NCBI GenBank assembly: GCA_963210315.1
Contig: OY723323.1
Span: 186,001 to 250,000, forward strand
From: Rhynchopus euleeides
Taxonomy: Eukaryota > Euglenozoa > Diplonemea > Diplonemida > Diplonemidae
Reading direction: 5' to 3'
Length of the DNA: 64,000 nt
Shown one piece after another: positions 42,801-54,849 of this stretch (its first letter is position 1; every line of letters starts with the position of its first letter). The translations under genes were made by a program, and so were the position numbers. Under the pieces are notes generated by a model. The model was not told where the DNA came from and made no database searches. It saw nothing but the letters and a program-made list of their open reading frames with translations.

Positions 42801-45800
42801 GTCAGCGCGTTCTGTGGCATGTGCCACGGCATGCTTCGCCAAACCGCACACCCGTGACGAGGCACTTGGCTCTGTGTATGCCTTGGGCCAGGTGTGACTT
42901 GCCCTGTCTTTGGCCCGTCTTCCAGACCCCAGCTGGGGTCGTCAGGTCTAGGCCCCCGGTCCAAAGGAAGCTCGGGGTGGAAGCCAGAGGATGTTGGCTG
43001 ATCCACACTGTGGCACGCACCCCGCACCCGCGACGCCTGCACCTCTGTCACCGGCCCCCCATCCCTTGCCTTGGAAGCGGTCTCTTGGTGGTACCACATA
43101 TCGAAGGCAGGAACACGCTGCCTTTGACACCGGTGCACGCCGCCGCCAATCAAAACGCATTTGCAGGGGCCGGGGCCCTTGCATGAGTACTGCTGTTTGC
43201 CCACCGTCACAATCCTGGAATTCTCGAACCTCTCGGCTCTCAAGCATGCTGCCTGCTGCAAGACGCACGCGCTCCCATCACGACCACATCGCTGGAGGAG
43301 CTGCAGCATGGACGCATCATCCAGTGTGCTGCCAACGTGGGCTGTGCCTGAAGGCCTTCCCGAGTCGCTGGGAAGGACTGGGTGACCACTGACACTTTGC
43401 CATCGCCAGCGCACAGCACACAGCACCCTACCCGCGCTAATCATAGCCCAGCAGGCGGAACGTGCAGGGTGGAGAGCACAGCCCGGGTACCAACCAGTGT
43501 TTTCCCGATCATCAAGAAAAAAACGGGGCTCATGATGAGGTACATTTTTTGGAGGGGGTGTGAAAAAAAAATTTCACGCGCTGATTTTGTAAGTATGCGC
43601 AGTGGTTTCCTGAAAATCCATCGGGGGTCTGGGGGGCGGAGCCCCCCAGCCGCCGGAGGCCACGGTAGTGAACATCTGTTGCGGTTGGCAGGTCATCCAT
43701 GGCATGTAAATGTTGACCACAGGGTCCTATGAGCAGGCACTGCTGGTCGGAGGAAGTACACCGCCTGCTTGATGCCACTGTGCGAGGCCTGGCGCTCCAG
43801 TTCGCCCTTCTCTTTTAAGAAGGTGTCGCAGTCAGTTCTTCGCATTTGCCCCCCTTCCACCACCAAAAACTGAGAGAGCTTTTTCTGCATCTAATAGCAG
43901 CACCCTGTGGGGGTGGCGCCTGTTAGGGAGGGGGGTTGTTCTGTGCGTGATGAAAAAACTGTCCTTCATCAGAAAAAGTGCCCCTGAAGACCCTCGGAGC
44001 TCCCAGAATTTTTTCCTCAGGAAAATCCCTGTTATGATGAGTTCATCAAGCCAATTTTCGGAAAAAATGAAAAAATGATGAATTCATCACGGTTTTCATC
44101 ATCGGGAAAACACTGGTACCAACGTCAGTGATAGTGGCCTGATAAAGAGAGTGCCGAGTGTGGGGCTGGCCCGAACAGCACCGTGCCCACCAGCAGTGCC
44201 ACACACCCAAGTGCTGCCTGACAGCAACCTGCCCCACCCGGGCGCAGCAGAGAGCAGCCACTATGAGGTGCGATGCAACTCGTGTTCCTCGGGTGGCAGC
44301 CGTCTGCTCTTCGCACCCCGCCTCCTGCTTGGGGCTTCTCCGCGTGTGCTGTGCCAACGGCAATCAGCATGATGCGGGGTTGACTGCCTCCAGCATCCGG
44401 GGGGACACCCGAGACCCCACGCCACGCCGTTGCGCTTGGCGGTGCTGTGAGGCCCTGAGGGTGATACACTTACCCGAGAAAGCTTCGGACGGCAGCGGAT
44501 GACGGGTGGTGCTCCGCCTTGCAGCACCCACCTCGGCAGCACGGCGAAAGGCGTGACAAGGTTGGCGACAGTTGTGCCCGCCCTCTGCAGCAGGGCTTCA
44601 TCCGCCTCACGTCGGCATGTCCCTGATCAGCATGCAGTGCCCTGCCCGGTGCTAGCACCACCCCAGCTCCTCGGTGGTCAGCCCCAGCGCCTCTTAGCCC
44701 GTCCTCCTCCACGTCAGCACACCCCCTCCCCCTTCACTGCGGCCTTGCTTATGGGTGTTGGTGCTCCCGTATCTACCTCCGTCCTCTCGATCCCCCCCGA
44801 CGGCTACTCTTCCCAGCACACGGAACTCTTGGTGTTGCTGTTGCTGTTGATGCACAGCAGCCACTGATACCCCCTTCGGCCCTGGCGGGAGGAACTGCTC
44901 CTCCTACCCGTTAGCACTACCTCCCCGCCCGGTCCAAGTGGGGGTGGAATTGAGAGGCCAGTTCGCAGGAGGGTGTCAATCCTCTATCGCCACACCTGAG
45001 GGGGGAAGCTAGAGGACGCTCCGATTCTGAATCAATGAGGTTTGCACGTATCACTCACCAGGACCTGCCGCTCGCCCCTGCACCGTGTGGCATGCAGCCT
45101 GCATCACCCCGATTGCCTGAAGCTGTGCGGATGTATGGTGGCAGCAAAGCGTGATGTGCCGTATGGCGGATGCCTGGGGACATTGCCAGGCGCTGGGTTC
45201 TGGGGATTCTCGGGTTTCCCACATGCAGACATGATGAGCCCTTCAAGCTCTCCTCTGCCGCGGACAAGCGTGTAGCCCGTGTGGTGCCCCGAAGTAGTCC
45301 ACGCGTCTGGTAAGCGTGTTTGTCTCCGGTGTAACAGGGTCCTTGTTGGCACCGATACGTACCGTAAGCTCCCACATCCCCGTTGCACGGCAGACCGCCA
45401 CCTAGCAGGCCACTCGGCCTCGAGAAGCGCCTCGTGCGGCTTGTGCCGCAAGCCGAAGCTCACAGCTGCGTACGCACCCTTGAATGCATCATGAAGGCAT
45501 CGCCAATCGTCCCCACCTCGTACCCGTCCCGCTCGGCAGTCACAGACCGCATCGCCACGTTGTGCGCCGCTGTCGCTGTCTTATCGTCTCAGGTGCCGCC
45601 CAGATCGATGTACGTACAGAGGGAGGTGAGGGGCAGTGGGAACGAAGTCTTGCGGGCCGAAGGGAGCCACCTCAGGGAGCAACGGGCAGATCGTTAGTCC
45701 TGTCTCACCCGGGGTGGTGCCGAAACACGACGAGCAGCAGGGAGCCCACGTGGCGTCTTGGCTCTGTCGCACTTTGCTCTGGTTGAACTTCTGGTGTCAG

Positions 45801-48800
45801 CATCCGGCAACGTGTTGTCAAACGCTCGTCGAATTCCCGGGTGCATTCGAGATCCGAACATGGCTCGGATCGGCGTCTGCCTCGGGCAATGAATTGTGTG
45901 TCCGTGTGACCTGTGTGTCCCCAATACCGGGGTCCGCCCACGTGCACAGGACGCATATGGCAGCTGGCCACACCCAGGATGTTATATCACCACCCTAGCA
46001 GCATCCACGCCGTCCGTGGGGATCTGCCCAGCATCTGGAGCGGGACCTCAGGTTCGTGCAGGGGGACGTGTGTTGTGTACACCCGCGGCTCGCCTCCCGT
46101 CTCATCGGTGTCGGGTTGCACCTGAGCCGTGGCCCTACCAGGATCTGCTGGTGTCGGTGACAGGCAGGCAGCCATAGTGCTGACGGCTGGCGATTAGCCG
46201 ATCCTGCGACCCTCTGTGACTCCTCCTTTCTAGCCGACTTGTTGGTGATTTTGCCGCCAGCTTGGTTTCCGGTCCGCCCGAAAGAGTACCAGGCACGATG
46301 TCTGTGTGATTTATCACTGAAACTGCCTCACAGCAACAGACACCTCCCCCGTATCCGCAAACCCAAGATGCAGAGAAGCTCACTCTGAGATTCTAGTTCC
46401 TTGGCCACTCAGCCTTCGTGTTGTGAGACGCAACATCCCGGATCGCTGGGCATTCACATGACATCCCGCCACCACACCGTGCATCAGACGGCCCCATTCC
46501 TACTTTGCAAACCTGCCAGCAGAAGGGGGAGGAGGTGGTTAAGCCCCACTCCCTGTGATAGGCGGTTACATCTGCATCTCGGACTCCCTCATATACTTGG
46601 AGGGGTGCAGCATCACAGGGCGGCACATAGCTCGCTGAAGCATATCGCCGGAGGGTATTTATGGTTCGATAAGGTCACATCTGGTTACAAAAGGGTATGC
46701 TATGAGGGTCAAGGTCATTCTATGAAGGTATACATACGGGTCATTGGCGTACACAAAGGTTACAAGTCTAAGGGTTACAAGGCAAGGGGTCGTAAGGGCG
46801 CACACCATTATACTATCCTACATGGCCTCTGAAAGCCACAAAATCCTCCCACTCTGCACCCATCGCGCGGTCGCGGGACTTGCAGCGAGCTAAGGGTTAG
46901 CACAACCCTCCGCCCCTTTGAGAGTCTGGGGTAGTGGTTCAGAGGCACAGGGCTGCAGACAGCAGCAGCTGCTGGGAAGGATAAGTTACTTGGCAATCTT
47001 GCACCAACTCACTACGCTGGTGGATGGGGGAGGTTGACAGGGCAGGCCGTGCCTGCCCCCCAGGGTGCTACGCTCCCTCAGAGGGCGATGCAGGAGCCAG
47101 GGCTGATGTGCGGTGACAGCCTCTTCACCAGCAGGGAGCCTGACGGGGTTGGCTGCCGCCCCTGTGCATGAAGGTTGAGGCGGTTGTACGGATCGTCGAA
47201 GAAGGCAGTATGCCCAGTCTCGGATCCACACGTCAGGGGGCAGGGGCACAGGGGCCGTAGGGGTTGCACCACCCACTAGGTTGGTGGAGGTGGACAGCTG
47301 CCCTGTGTGACATGGGGTCCCCGGAGCGGAAGAAGGACGGTCCAGGAGGTACGACTCAAAGCGGTGCTCAGGCCAGGCTGTGGCTGTTCTGCACATGCTG
47401 TGGGGGTGCTCGTGGTGATGGGTCACAGCGTCACAGGCGAACTTCTGGGTTAGGCCCCCGACGCCCTCTGAGACCAAGGCAGCCTCATCACCGCAAGGTG
47501 ACAGCACAGCGCCAAGCGGGATTACGACTGCACTTCGCTCCGCTCACTCCGCGGGCGGCGACCGCCCCCCACCGCCGCCGCCACCAACCACGTCCTGCGG
47601 CACGACACAACCGTGCCTCTCCAGAGCCGCACACGAACCAGTGTGGAGTGGCAGGGAGTTACGGGCTGTCGCAGCAGTGCTTCAGGCTTTTGAAGTTCTG
47701 GTCCTTCCTCCTCGCCTTTAAGGAGGAAGAGAGGCTGAGATCGACGGCGAACGCCATCATCGACGAGCTGAACTCCCCGTGCGCGCAGTGCTTCCTTGCG
47801 GTTTGTCGGTTCCGCACACCTTGTTGTCAGCACTGGCGGTCCTCTCTCTCACTTCTCTCCGATTTCGGCTGTCTTCTCGACCGGCTTCTCGTCCAGCCCT
47901 CGCTCTTCGAAAGGAGTGAGCAGCTCCTTCATCGGGTGTACAGTGCAGCTCATCGCCAGCCCATCTTCTCGGGTGGTACACGCCCCGCGGTACTCTCCCT
48001 CTTTGCTGAGGCACCACTTGCACATTTCACCCGGTGCCGTTCCTGCCTTTGCACCGAACACCCTCTTCGGCCAACCGCATGCTTCCCCTGGAGCATACAT
48101 AGCCTGGGTCTCGCCCACCCCTCCCTCCACCTTGGAGGCCCCCTTCGATGCGGTGCAACGTGAAGTCAGTTGAAGTCATGCGACCCCTGCTTGGGGGCCA
48201 CCCTCCCCAGCAGGGCAATGGCGCGGGTCAGGCACCTTATCGCCCGCTTCGACTACGCAGGATCTTGCGACCACTCATGTTGTGTGGCTCTGAGCGGTTC
48301 TGACCCTGTAGCCGCGTGTGTGGATGCTGTGTGTCTGACAACCCCTCCACTGAATAACTGTCGACAGCGAAGACCCTCCACCATCTTGCAGCATTGACAC
48401 GCCTTATATAATTATAGGACACCTTATCTCGGTTACGGCACACAACTCACGGTACAGGTAGTGGGGAGTAACGGGTACTGGACTACATATGAGGGGCACC
48501 TCTCTATGAGAGTGGATTACCGGGCTATAACACTAAGGATAATGTGCTTTGCACGCTTCAAGGGAATGGGTGCCACTAGGCAACAGGTTATAAAGGGTTC
48601 CGGTAGTATGTGTATTACACGGTGGGAAGTATACCTAACGGTGGTACAGACGGGACTGTGCTTGCGGTGGTAAGCCTATCCCGATCAGCACTAGGTGGGC
48701 ACAGCATTAAAACGCGACTGTGATGTGGACTACTTACGAAGGGCCTCCTCCCTGTGGGAGCAGAGCAGCATGCAGGGGGCTGCAGGGATGCAGAGCTAAT

Positions 48801-51609
48801 TGCTCTCTCTGCAATGCGGTGGGGGGGAGGGTGGGGAAGAGGGGAACCGGGATTCCGCAGCCCCGCCGTCCCGAAAAATCGGACTTTCGGCACACGCCCC
48901 ATGCCTTGCACACCCTTTGCACCGCCTTGTTCTTTTGTGTCTGATCTTGCTGCCGTTGCCGTTGTTGCTGTTGTTGTGGGGTCATCGGGATGGGGTGGGT
49001 GCGGGGGGGTTGTGGGTATAGGGTGTTGGGGTGTGTTTGCTGGAGGGGAGGGGGTCGGTGGCGGTGGGACTGCCGCCTACCCAAAGGGCCTGCGCACCCC
49101 GCTGGGTGGGGCGGGGAGCTGCGCCCTGCTGTGGCACTGCAGGTCAGGTGTGCGATGCCAGCCCAACGCGCTCCTGTGGGCTGACTCCACAGGAGCCCGC
49201 AGGCCGGCTGGACTGGGATGGGGCTGGTGCGCCTCAACAGTGGCCCGGAGGCAGGTGCTGGTGGCGACGCGCCGTGCCGTGCTGATAGACGTTGCTTGTG
49301 GCCAGCCCTGACTGCACCAACTGCGTGCACCCACACCACACCCACCACACCCTGCGGCTGTTACAGGCCATCAACAGCGCGATGGACTGCGCGATGGCAA
49401 AAGACCAGAAGGTGTCGCTGTTCGGTGAGGACGTCAACTTCGGTGGCGTCTTCCGGTGCAGCATGAACCTGGCGGACAAGTACGGCAAGGGTATGTTGTG
49501 ATGGTGTATTGTGTTGTGCGGCGTGGGGCTCCCAAAGAGTAGGGGTTGGTCTGCCGATCAAAGTGCCACTCGGCGCTTTCCAGAAAAGAAGTCTTCACAT
49601 GTGTGTGTGTGTGCTTATTTTGGTACTGTGGCCGGATCCAACAAGAGGGTCAAAACCAAGTTGCCCGTGTGCTCCAAGGCTTGCGGCAATAAATAACACC
49701 TCTGAGAGAAGTGTGTGGGCCGCCCTGCTGGGTGTGCATGGCCCCCTGTTGCCTCGAAAAATGTCGCAAAAAAGAGGGCCAAAACCAAGTTGCCCGTGTG
49801 CCCCTCCTAGGCTTGTGGCAATAAATAACACCTCTGAGAGAAGTGTGTGGCCGCCAGGTTCGAGCAGGGTTGTGCCTTGTTCCCAGTGTTACTGCCAGCA
49901 AACAAGAGGGTCAAAACCAAGTTGCCCGTGTGCCCCAAGGCCTGCGGCAATAAATAACACCTCTGAGAGAAGTGTGTGGGCCGCCCTGCTGGTGTGCATG
50001 GCCCCCTGTTGCCTCGAAATATTGGAAGGAAAAGAGGGTCAAAACCAAGTTGCCCGTGTGCCCCTCCTAGGCTTGTGGCGATAAATAACACCTCTGAGAT
50101 ACACTGTAAGAGATATGTGCCGTTCTTATGCGTTGCTGCAACAAGAACCTTGTCACAGTGGAAAAATAGTTGGCAGTGATTTGGGTGACAAACAAACACA
50201 ACCCGTCTTGCTTTGTTGCTTTGACGCGCACACTCACACTGCGGATCACCCGCAGGGGCCCCAAAGTTCCGGATTGAGAAAAAACATGCAGACTTCGTTA
50301 AACTGGACCCAACGCCCCACACTCTTTTTTTCCTGCAACAGGGCTCCTGCCAGTGTCAAAAATATAGTCGGCAAAGGCCACACCCACCCCACCCACCACC
50401 ACCCTCTCCCCACCACAGACCGCGTCTTCAACACCCCGCTGTCGGAGCAGGGTATCGCCGGTTTCGCCATCGGGCTGGCCATCATGGGCCACAAGCCCAT
50501 TGCGGAAATCCAGTTCGCCGACTACATCTTCCCCGCGTTTGACCAGATTGTCAACGAGGCGGCAAAATACCGCTTCAGGAGCGGCGGGCAGTTCAACTGC
50601 GGTGGTGTCACATTCCGGAGCCCGTGCTGCGCGGTGGGCCACGGCGGGCTGTACCACAGCCAGAGCGTGGAGGCGTACTTCGCGCACTGTGCGGGGATCA
50701 AGATCGTGATGCCCTCCACACCGGCAGACGCCAAGGGCCTCCTCCTCTCGTGCGTGGAGGACCCTGACCCGTGCCTCTTCTTCGAGCCCAAGGTGCTGTA
50801 CCGTACGGCAGAGGAGAAGGTGAACCCTGACGCGTACTACCTGCCCATCGGCAAGGCGCGCAAGATCTGCGACGGGAAGGACATCACCGTTGTGGGTTGG
50901 GGCACCCCCGTGTCGGAGAACGGCGAGCTGACGCAGGCCGTGAAGATGGCGGTGGACGCGGGTATCAGCGTGGACTACTTCGACCTGCGCAGCATCGCCC
51001 CGTGGGACAAGGAGGCGATTTGCAACTCTGTCTGCAAGACGGGGCGCCTGCTCGTGTCGCACGAGGCGTCGAAGACGGGTGGGTTTGCGGCAGAAATCTG
51101 CAGCACAGTCTCCACCGAATGCTTCTACCACCTCGAAGCGCCGCCCACGCGTGTATGTTGTGTCAAGAGAGGCAGGGGGGTGGGGGTGTTGGGGTGGGTC
51201 AGTCATGAATGCTGGGGAAACAAGAAGTTCGTACAGACGGATGGTGCAACTCCAACCCTTGCCTTTCTTTCACTGGGTCTTTTGCTCGGTGCCTCTGTGT
51301 GTTGTCAAAAACTATGTCACTTTGCAACCAATTCTGTGAGGCACACATCCCGTGTTTATCACTATTTCTGCACTATTCGTGCCAAATCACCGGGGGTATT
51401 TTTTGTGTTTCAAGCCATGCCATGTTTTTGTCTGTGCGCTTGCATGTGCAGTTCGCATTACGTGCGGCATTCACCACCACCGCCACCACCACCACCATCG
51501 CCAACAGATGTGCGGGCTGGACACCCCGTTCCCCTTGTCCCACGAGAAGCTCTGGCTCCCCAACAAGGACAAGTGCTTCGACAAGATCAAGGAGCTGATG
51601 GAGGACTAG
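36816..51609 (+). CDS. BCKDHB: Branched-chain 2-oxoacid dehydrogenase E1 beta subunit, mitochondrial (four exons)
   Basis: Exons 36816-36941, 49367-49490, 50419-51152 and 51508-51609; introns GTATG...(T/C/A)ACAG; phases 0, 1 and 0 join cleanly into 361 aa. Exon 1 gives a presequence rich in Arg/Lys ([16 protein letters not shown]) then VQMNLYT. Exon 2 gives [14 protein letters not shown]. Exon 3 gives [16 protein letters not shown], with the thiamine-diphosphate Glu, then [20 protein letters not shown] and [16 protein letters not shown]. Exon 4 gives MCGLDTPFP. The [20 protein letters not shown] block separates it from pyruvate dehydrogenase E1 beta, which has a FMTFNFSMQAIDQ-type block. With E1 alpha it forms the heterotetramer that decarboxylates 2-oxoacids of Leu, Ile and Val in the mitochondrial matrix. 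Oddity: intron 1 is about 12.4 kb while the others are 928 and 355 bp. Confidence 0.93.
37611..37698. repeat. Paired hairpin element inside E1-beta intron 1
   Basis: GTCCGC-CTA-GCGGAC (37611-37625) and GTCAGCGCATGCTGAC followed by GGCAG (37683-37698). Stems are identical to the upstream copy while loops and spacer (about 57 versus 34 bp) differ. Confidence 0.65.
39330..39740 (+). repeat. Degenerate GGTCA/GGGTTA-rich tract
   Basis: GGTC, GGTT or GGTA recurs every 8-12 bp for about 400 bp, with an internal duplication (from 39413 and from 39628, sharing GTTCAAAGGTAA.CTAAGG). Similar tracts are at 46640-46800 and 48400-48690, and a complementary C-rich version at 37440-37520. Degenerate telomere-like or satellite origin is possible. 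Confidence 0.6.
39770..40065 (-). pseudogene. Decayed coding-like fragment, family unknown
   Basis: Minus-strand frames read protein-like stretches that break off and resume in another frame: [20 protein letters not shown], then [20 protein letters not shown] and MAMWPVNPP. The change of frame with continuous protein-like composition suggests a broken gene or element fragment within intron 1. I do not recognise the family. A random match cannot be excluded. Confidence 0.25.
41880..42190 (+). pseudogene. Decayed LINE 3' fragment related to the 22-kb copy
   Basis: [23 protein letters not shown] matches the zinc-finger tail [24 protein letters not shown] of the fragment at 21.95-22.67 kb, and the shared 3' flank GGGCCGCCAGGCGCG follows. 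It is shorter and more diverged. No RNase H signature remains. Confidence 0.65.
43495..44115. mobile_element. hAT-like MITE with 8-bp target duplication
   Basis: TIRs CAGTGTTTTCCCGAT(C/G)AT at both ends, flanked by the 8-bp direct repeat GTACCAAC (43487-43494 and 44116-44123). An 8-bp duplication and CAGTG termini are typical of the hAT superfamily. The 621-bp interior encodes no transposase. It includes a GGGGGGC-GGA-GCCCCCC hairpin near 43635 and ATGAT/CATCAT-rich stretches near the right end. Confidence 0.85.
46640..46800 (+). repeat. Degenerate GGTCA/GGGTTA-rich tract, second block
   Basis: Shorter tract of the same character as 39330-39740 (GGTTACAA, GGGTCA, GGTCAT, GGTTACAAG). Confidence 0.45.
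48400..48690 (+). repeat. Degenerate GGTTA/GGTAC-rich tract, third block
   Basis: AT-richer interval with repeated GGTTAC, GGTAC, GGGTAC and GGTTATAA motifs. Related to the other intron-1 tracts by composition only. Confidence 0.35.
49640..50100 (+). repeat. Four-copy minisatellite in E1-beta intron 2
   Basis: Four units of about 130 bp begin at about 49646, 49770, 49903 and 50034. The shared core contains GTCAAAACCAAGTTGCCCGT, then AGGCTTGYGGCAATAAATAA and CACCTCTGAGAGAAGTGTG. TTGCC/GGCAA and ACAC-TCT/AGA-GTGT inverted repeats let each unit fold. Spacers between cores alternate between two types, so the array may be two higher-order dimers. Confidence 0.85.
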
Positions 51610-54600
51610 GCACAAGGCGCACAGCTGGTGCTTGAGGTTCGGGGAGGGGGAAGGGGGGTCGAGCCGAGTGCGATAGCTCCCTCCGCCCCACAGGGCCGGG
51701 CGACACACCACTCGCCCCCCCCCCCTTCACACCCCCCCCCCCCTCCACCCCCTCCAGCCTTCTTCTTCTGCTTCCCCACCAACCACCCCCTCCACCACCA
51801 CCACCTGTGCGGGGGTGTTGGGGCGTAGGGGTGTGAGTGCACCGGGAGACCCACCACGTGGCTCGTCTTGCATCTGACGATCCTGCTCTGCAATGGTTTT
51901 GAACAGGGATGCCAGCATCCTGGCGACACGTTGCCAAGCCGCCACTGTCGTGCCTGGGGGAGGGGGGGGGGGTGGGGAAAGGGTGATATGGCGCAGTGAA
52001 GGACTAACCATGTCGCTTCCGCCCCCCCACCCCCCCCCCCCCCATCTCACGCCGAAAACACACTCTCACGCCCGTTCTGCCCGTGATGAGAGATATTTTT
52101 TTGTTATCCAAAAAGCACGCTATTCTTGTTAGACCGACTGCCCCCCCCCTTACCCCACCCCCATACCCTCCAAAAAACCCCTCCTGCAGAGGCCCGATGC
52201 CCTGTGGGAGAAGGGGGGGGGAGGGGGTGCCTGTGTGTGTTGTGTGTGCGTTTGTGATGGGGGAGGGGGGGTGGGGGGGAATGGGGCAAGGGGAAAGGGG
52301 GTGATATGGCGCAGGTGTTCTTGATTTTAGTTTTCGGGCAACAGTGGAGGGGGAGGGGTGGTTTTGTGCTGCTGTGGAGTAGAGTCGATTCCCCCCCCCC
52401 CCCTTCATTTGTTTCTCCGGTGTTTATTTTTTGGCAACCGAATCAGACCTTTCCTGTATCTCGTGCATGTGTGCGTTGTGTGCGCGCCAAAAAAAATACA
52501 CGAAATATGAAATGGATCCCTTCTCCACGACAGAGATGGGTTGGTGGGTGAAGGACATTTCCATAGAGGAACGGCCCCTCTTTTACCAACCCTCCGAACA
52601 AAAATACATCGAAAAACAGACAAGAATGCAGCCCTGCAGCCATCGGCAGTTGAGAGGGGTGGGGGTGGGGGGAGGAGGGGGAGGGGGAGGAGCAGGCGGC
52701 AAGCCAAAGGGGGGCCCAGGTTGTTCAGACCAGTTCTTTTCTCAGCATGTTGGGTGGGGTTTGGGGGGGCGGGTGGCGGTGTGAGTGTGAGTGGGTGTTG
52801 CAGCGGAAAGAGATCGCTCCTCAAAGAGCAGTGCCGTGCTCGGGTGTGTATCTGCACTGCTTCAAAAAAATACAAACAACAAGGATTCGCGCGTGTGTGT
52901 TGTGTGTGTGTGACGTATGCCTGGGCCCCTTTCCTCCCCCTTCCCCCCCCCCCCCCTTTCCTCCCCCTCTCCACACCTCCTCCCCTCCTCTGTGAGCGGT
53001 GTGTGATGTGATGCCATATTGCCCCCCCCCCCCCACACCCACCCCATCTCTTCTCCCTCCCTCCCCCCCCGACAAACTCGTGTGTGTGTGTGTGTGTGTG
53101 TGCCGCCTGCGTGTCCCGTGTGGATTATTCCTGATTTTTTTACGAAAAAATAGTGACATCGTCCTCTCACCCTCCCCCCCACCCCCCTTCCCTTTCCCAC
53201 GCCATACCGATCCGGATCGATCCCTCCCCCCCCATCCCCCCCAGCAGCAAAAGACCCTTTGCAATCACGTCTTCCCGATCGTATGGTCGTATCAAGTCTC
53301 CCCTCAACGAACCCTCCATTTTTTCCGTACGTTGTATCTTCTTTTTATATTGCCTGGAGAAATGGCATGTGTGTGCACTGGGGAAGGGGGGTGGGGTGAG
53401 GGTGGTGGTGGTGGTGGGAGGTGGTGGGGGGGGGGGGGTCACAAAAACATATCCACGTTTGTTGGCGCCTTGGCTTGAGGCAAAAGAAAGTGTGTGCAGG
53501 GGGGGGGGTTTCCCGGAATGAAACAGCGGCAGGCAAAAAAAATCAGTTTCATCCTGAACCGCAGTGGCGAAAGGAATGCTCGGGGCATCACTGGGGCTGA
53601 TTCCCGACAGATCTGCCGGGGGTTATTTTTTTGAGTTTGAATTGACAATTTGATGGTTTCTTTCTTTATTTCCGGTTCGGCAAAAAAACGGGGCCCCGGA
53701 GCCACAGGACAACCAGGCAGCGATTGGCAGAGAGAGCGAGAGAGACACACAGAGCGAGGTGTTCTGCGTTCGAAACGCGAGATCAGAGCTGTGTTGGGTG
53801 AAATCTGCAGAAAGAAACATTGCAACCCCGCCGCGCATCTCAACACCCACCCCTCAAAGTGTCTGCGGTGGCGGTGGCGGTGTCACGGCAATCCATCCCT
53901 TGCTACTGGAGTGAGCTCCCATAGTTGCTTGGTGTGTTTATTTCACCTGGTTTTTTTTCCATTGCCACTCTGCAGAAGAAGTACAACTGATCTTGTCCGC
54001 CGTCTCCTCCGGATCCTTTTTTTTGCTAACACTTCACATCTGTGTGTGTGCGTGGGGTGGGAGAGAGTGGGTGGCTGGGTTTGCCTTGCGTTGGTTGTTC
54101 CAAGAACCCCACCCCTCCCCACCCCCGTCTCTTGAGATTCACACCCTCTCCCCTCCCCCGACCCCTTTTGACGCCCCCCCCCCCCCCCCATCCTCTTTGT
54201 CTGTCCCCCCCCCCCCCCGTGCCCTTCGTCCCCGCTTCTTTGGTCTTGACTTGCAACCACATCACCGCCTGCCCACTGCCACCACCACCACCACCCCCCG
54301 TCCCCCCTCTCCCCACCCAACCCGCAACGACCTTCCCCCGCTTGCCGCGAGCACTCTGATTTGCCGTGGCATTCCGGGGTTGGGTTGTGCGGCTGGGCTG
54401 TGGGCGGCGGGGCGGGGGCAGGGGTGGTGAGGGTATTCGTTTTGAGGGCGGCAGTGGTAGTCAGCAGGAAGAGACAAATGTCATGAATCCCAGCCTTTCT
54501 TGGGCGGGTTCACGAGCGGAGTGTGCGGGGAGGCGAGGGCAGGTGTGGGGGAAGAGAGGAACGTTGTGGAGGGGAGGGGTTTGGGGGGGGGGGGGTGGGG

Positions 54601-54849
54601 TGGGGGGTGGGGGAAGGTGGAGAAAACCGTAGGGCAACACAAAATAGCCCAAAAATAAAATGCCGGGCTTCAAATGGGTGTGCGGTCTGCCAAGAGCCAT
54701 GGAACTCTGGCGGCTACACCCCGTTATCAATGTGTGACAGCATTGTCAAAAAAAATGTGTGTTGCCATTGGAAGTTCGGGAGGCGCTATGGACACCCAGC
54801 TCAGAACAACATGGGATTGTCTCTGTTTTCTCCACACTCCTTCAAACCG
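51610..54849. other. Low-complexity spacer downstream of the E1-beta gene
   Basis: Dominated by C/G homopolymers, CCA/CCT and GT repeats ((GT)n at about 53083-53102). A short repeat GAAAGGGTGATATGGCGCAG occurs at about 51977-51996; the second occurrence (52294-52315) has one extra G. No gene or RNA was recognised. Confidence 0.55.

Larger units (their letters stand above)
36942..49366 (+). other. 12.4-kb intron 1 of the E1-beta gene
   Basis: Bounded by ACG|GTATGG and TTACAG|GCC, phase 0 on both sides. It contains a paired hairpin element, degenerate GGTCA/GGGTTA tracts, a hAT-like MITE, a LINE 3' remnant and decayed coding-like pieces, but no intact gene that I recognise. From about 38.9 kb its composition changes to fewer homopolymers than the rest of the window, so much of it may be inserted DNA. 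An assembly chimera is the main alternative. Confidence 0.8.

Noticed and set aside
49640-50100. CRISPR-like array
   Set aside because: Repeat units are about 130 bp with recurring spacers in a eukaryotic intron; it is a minisatellite.
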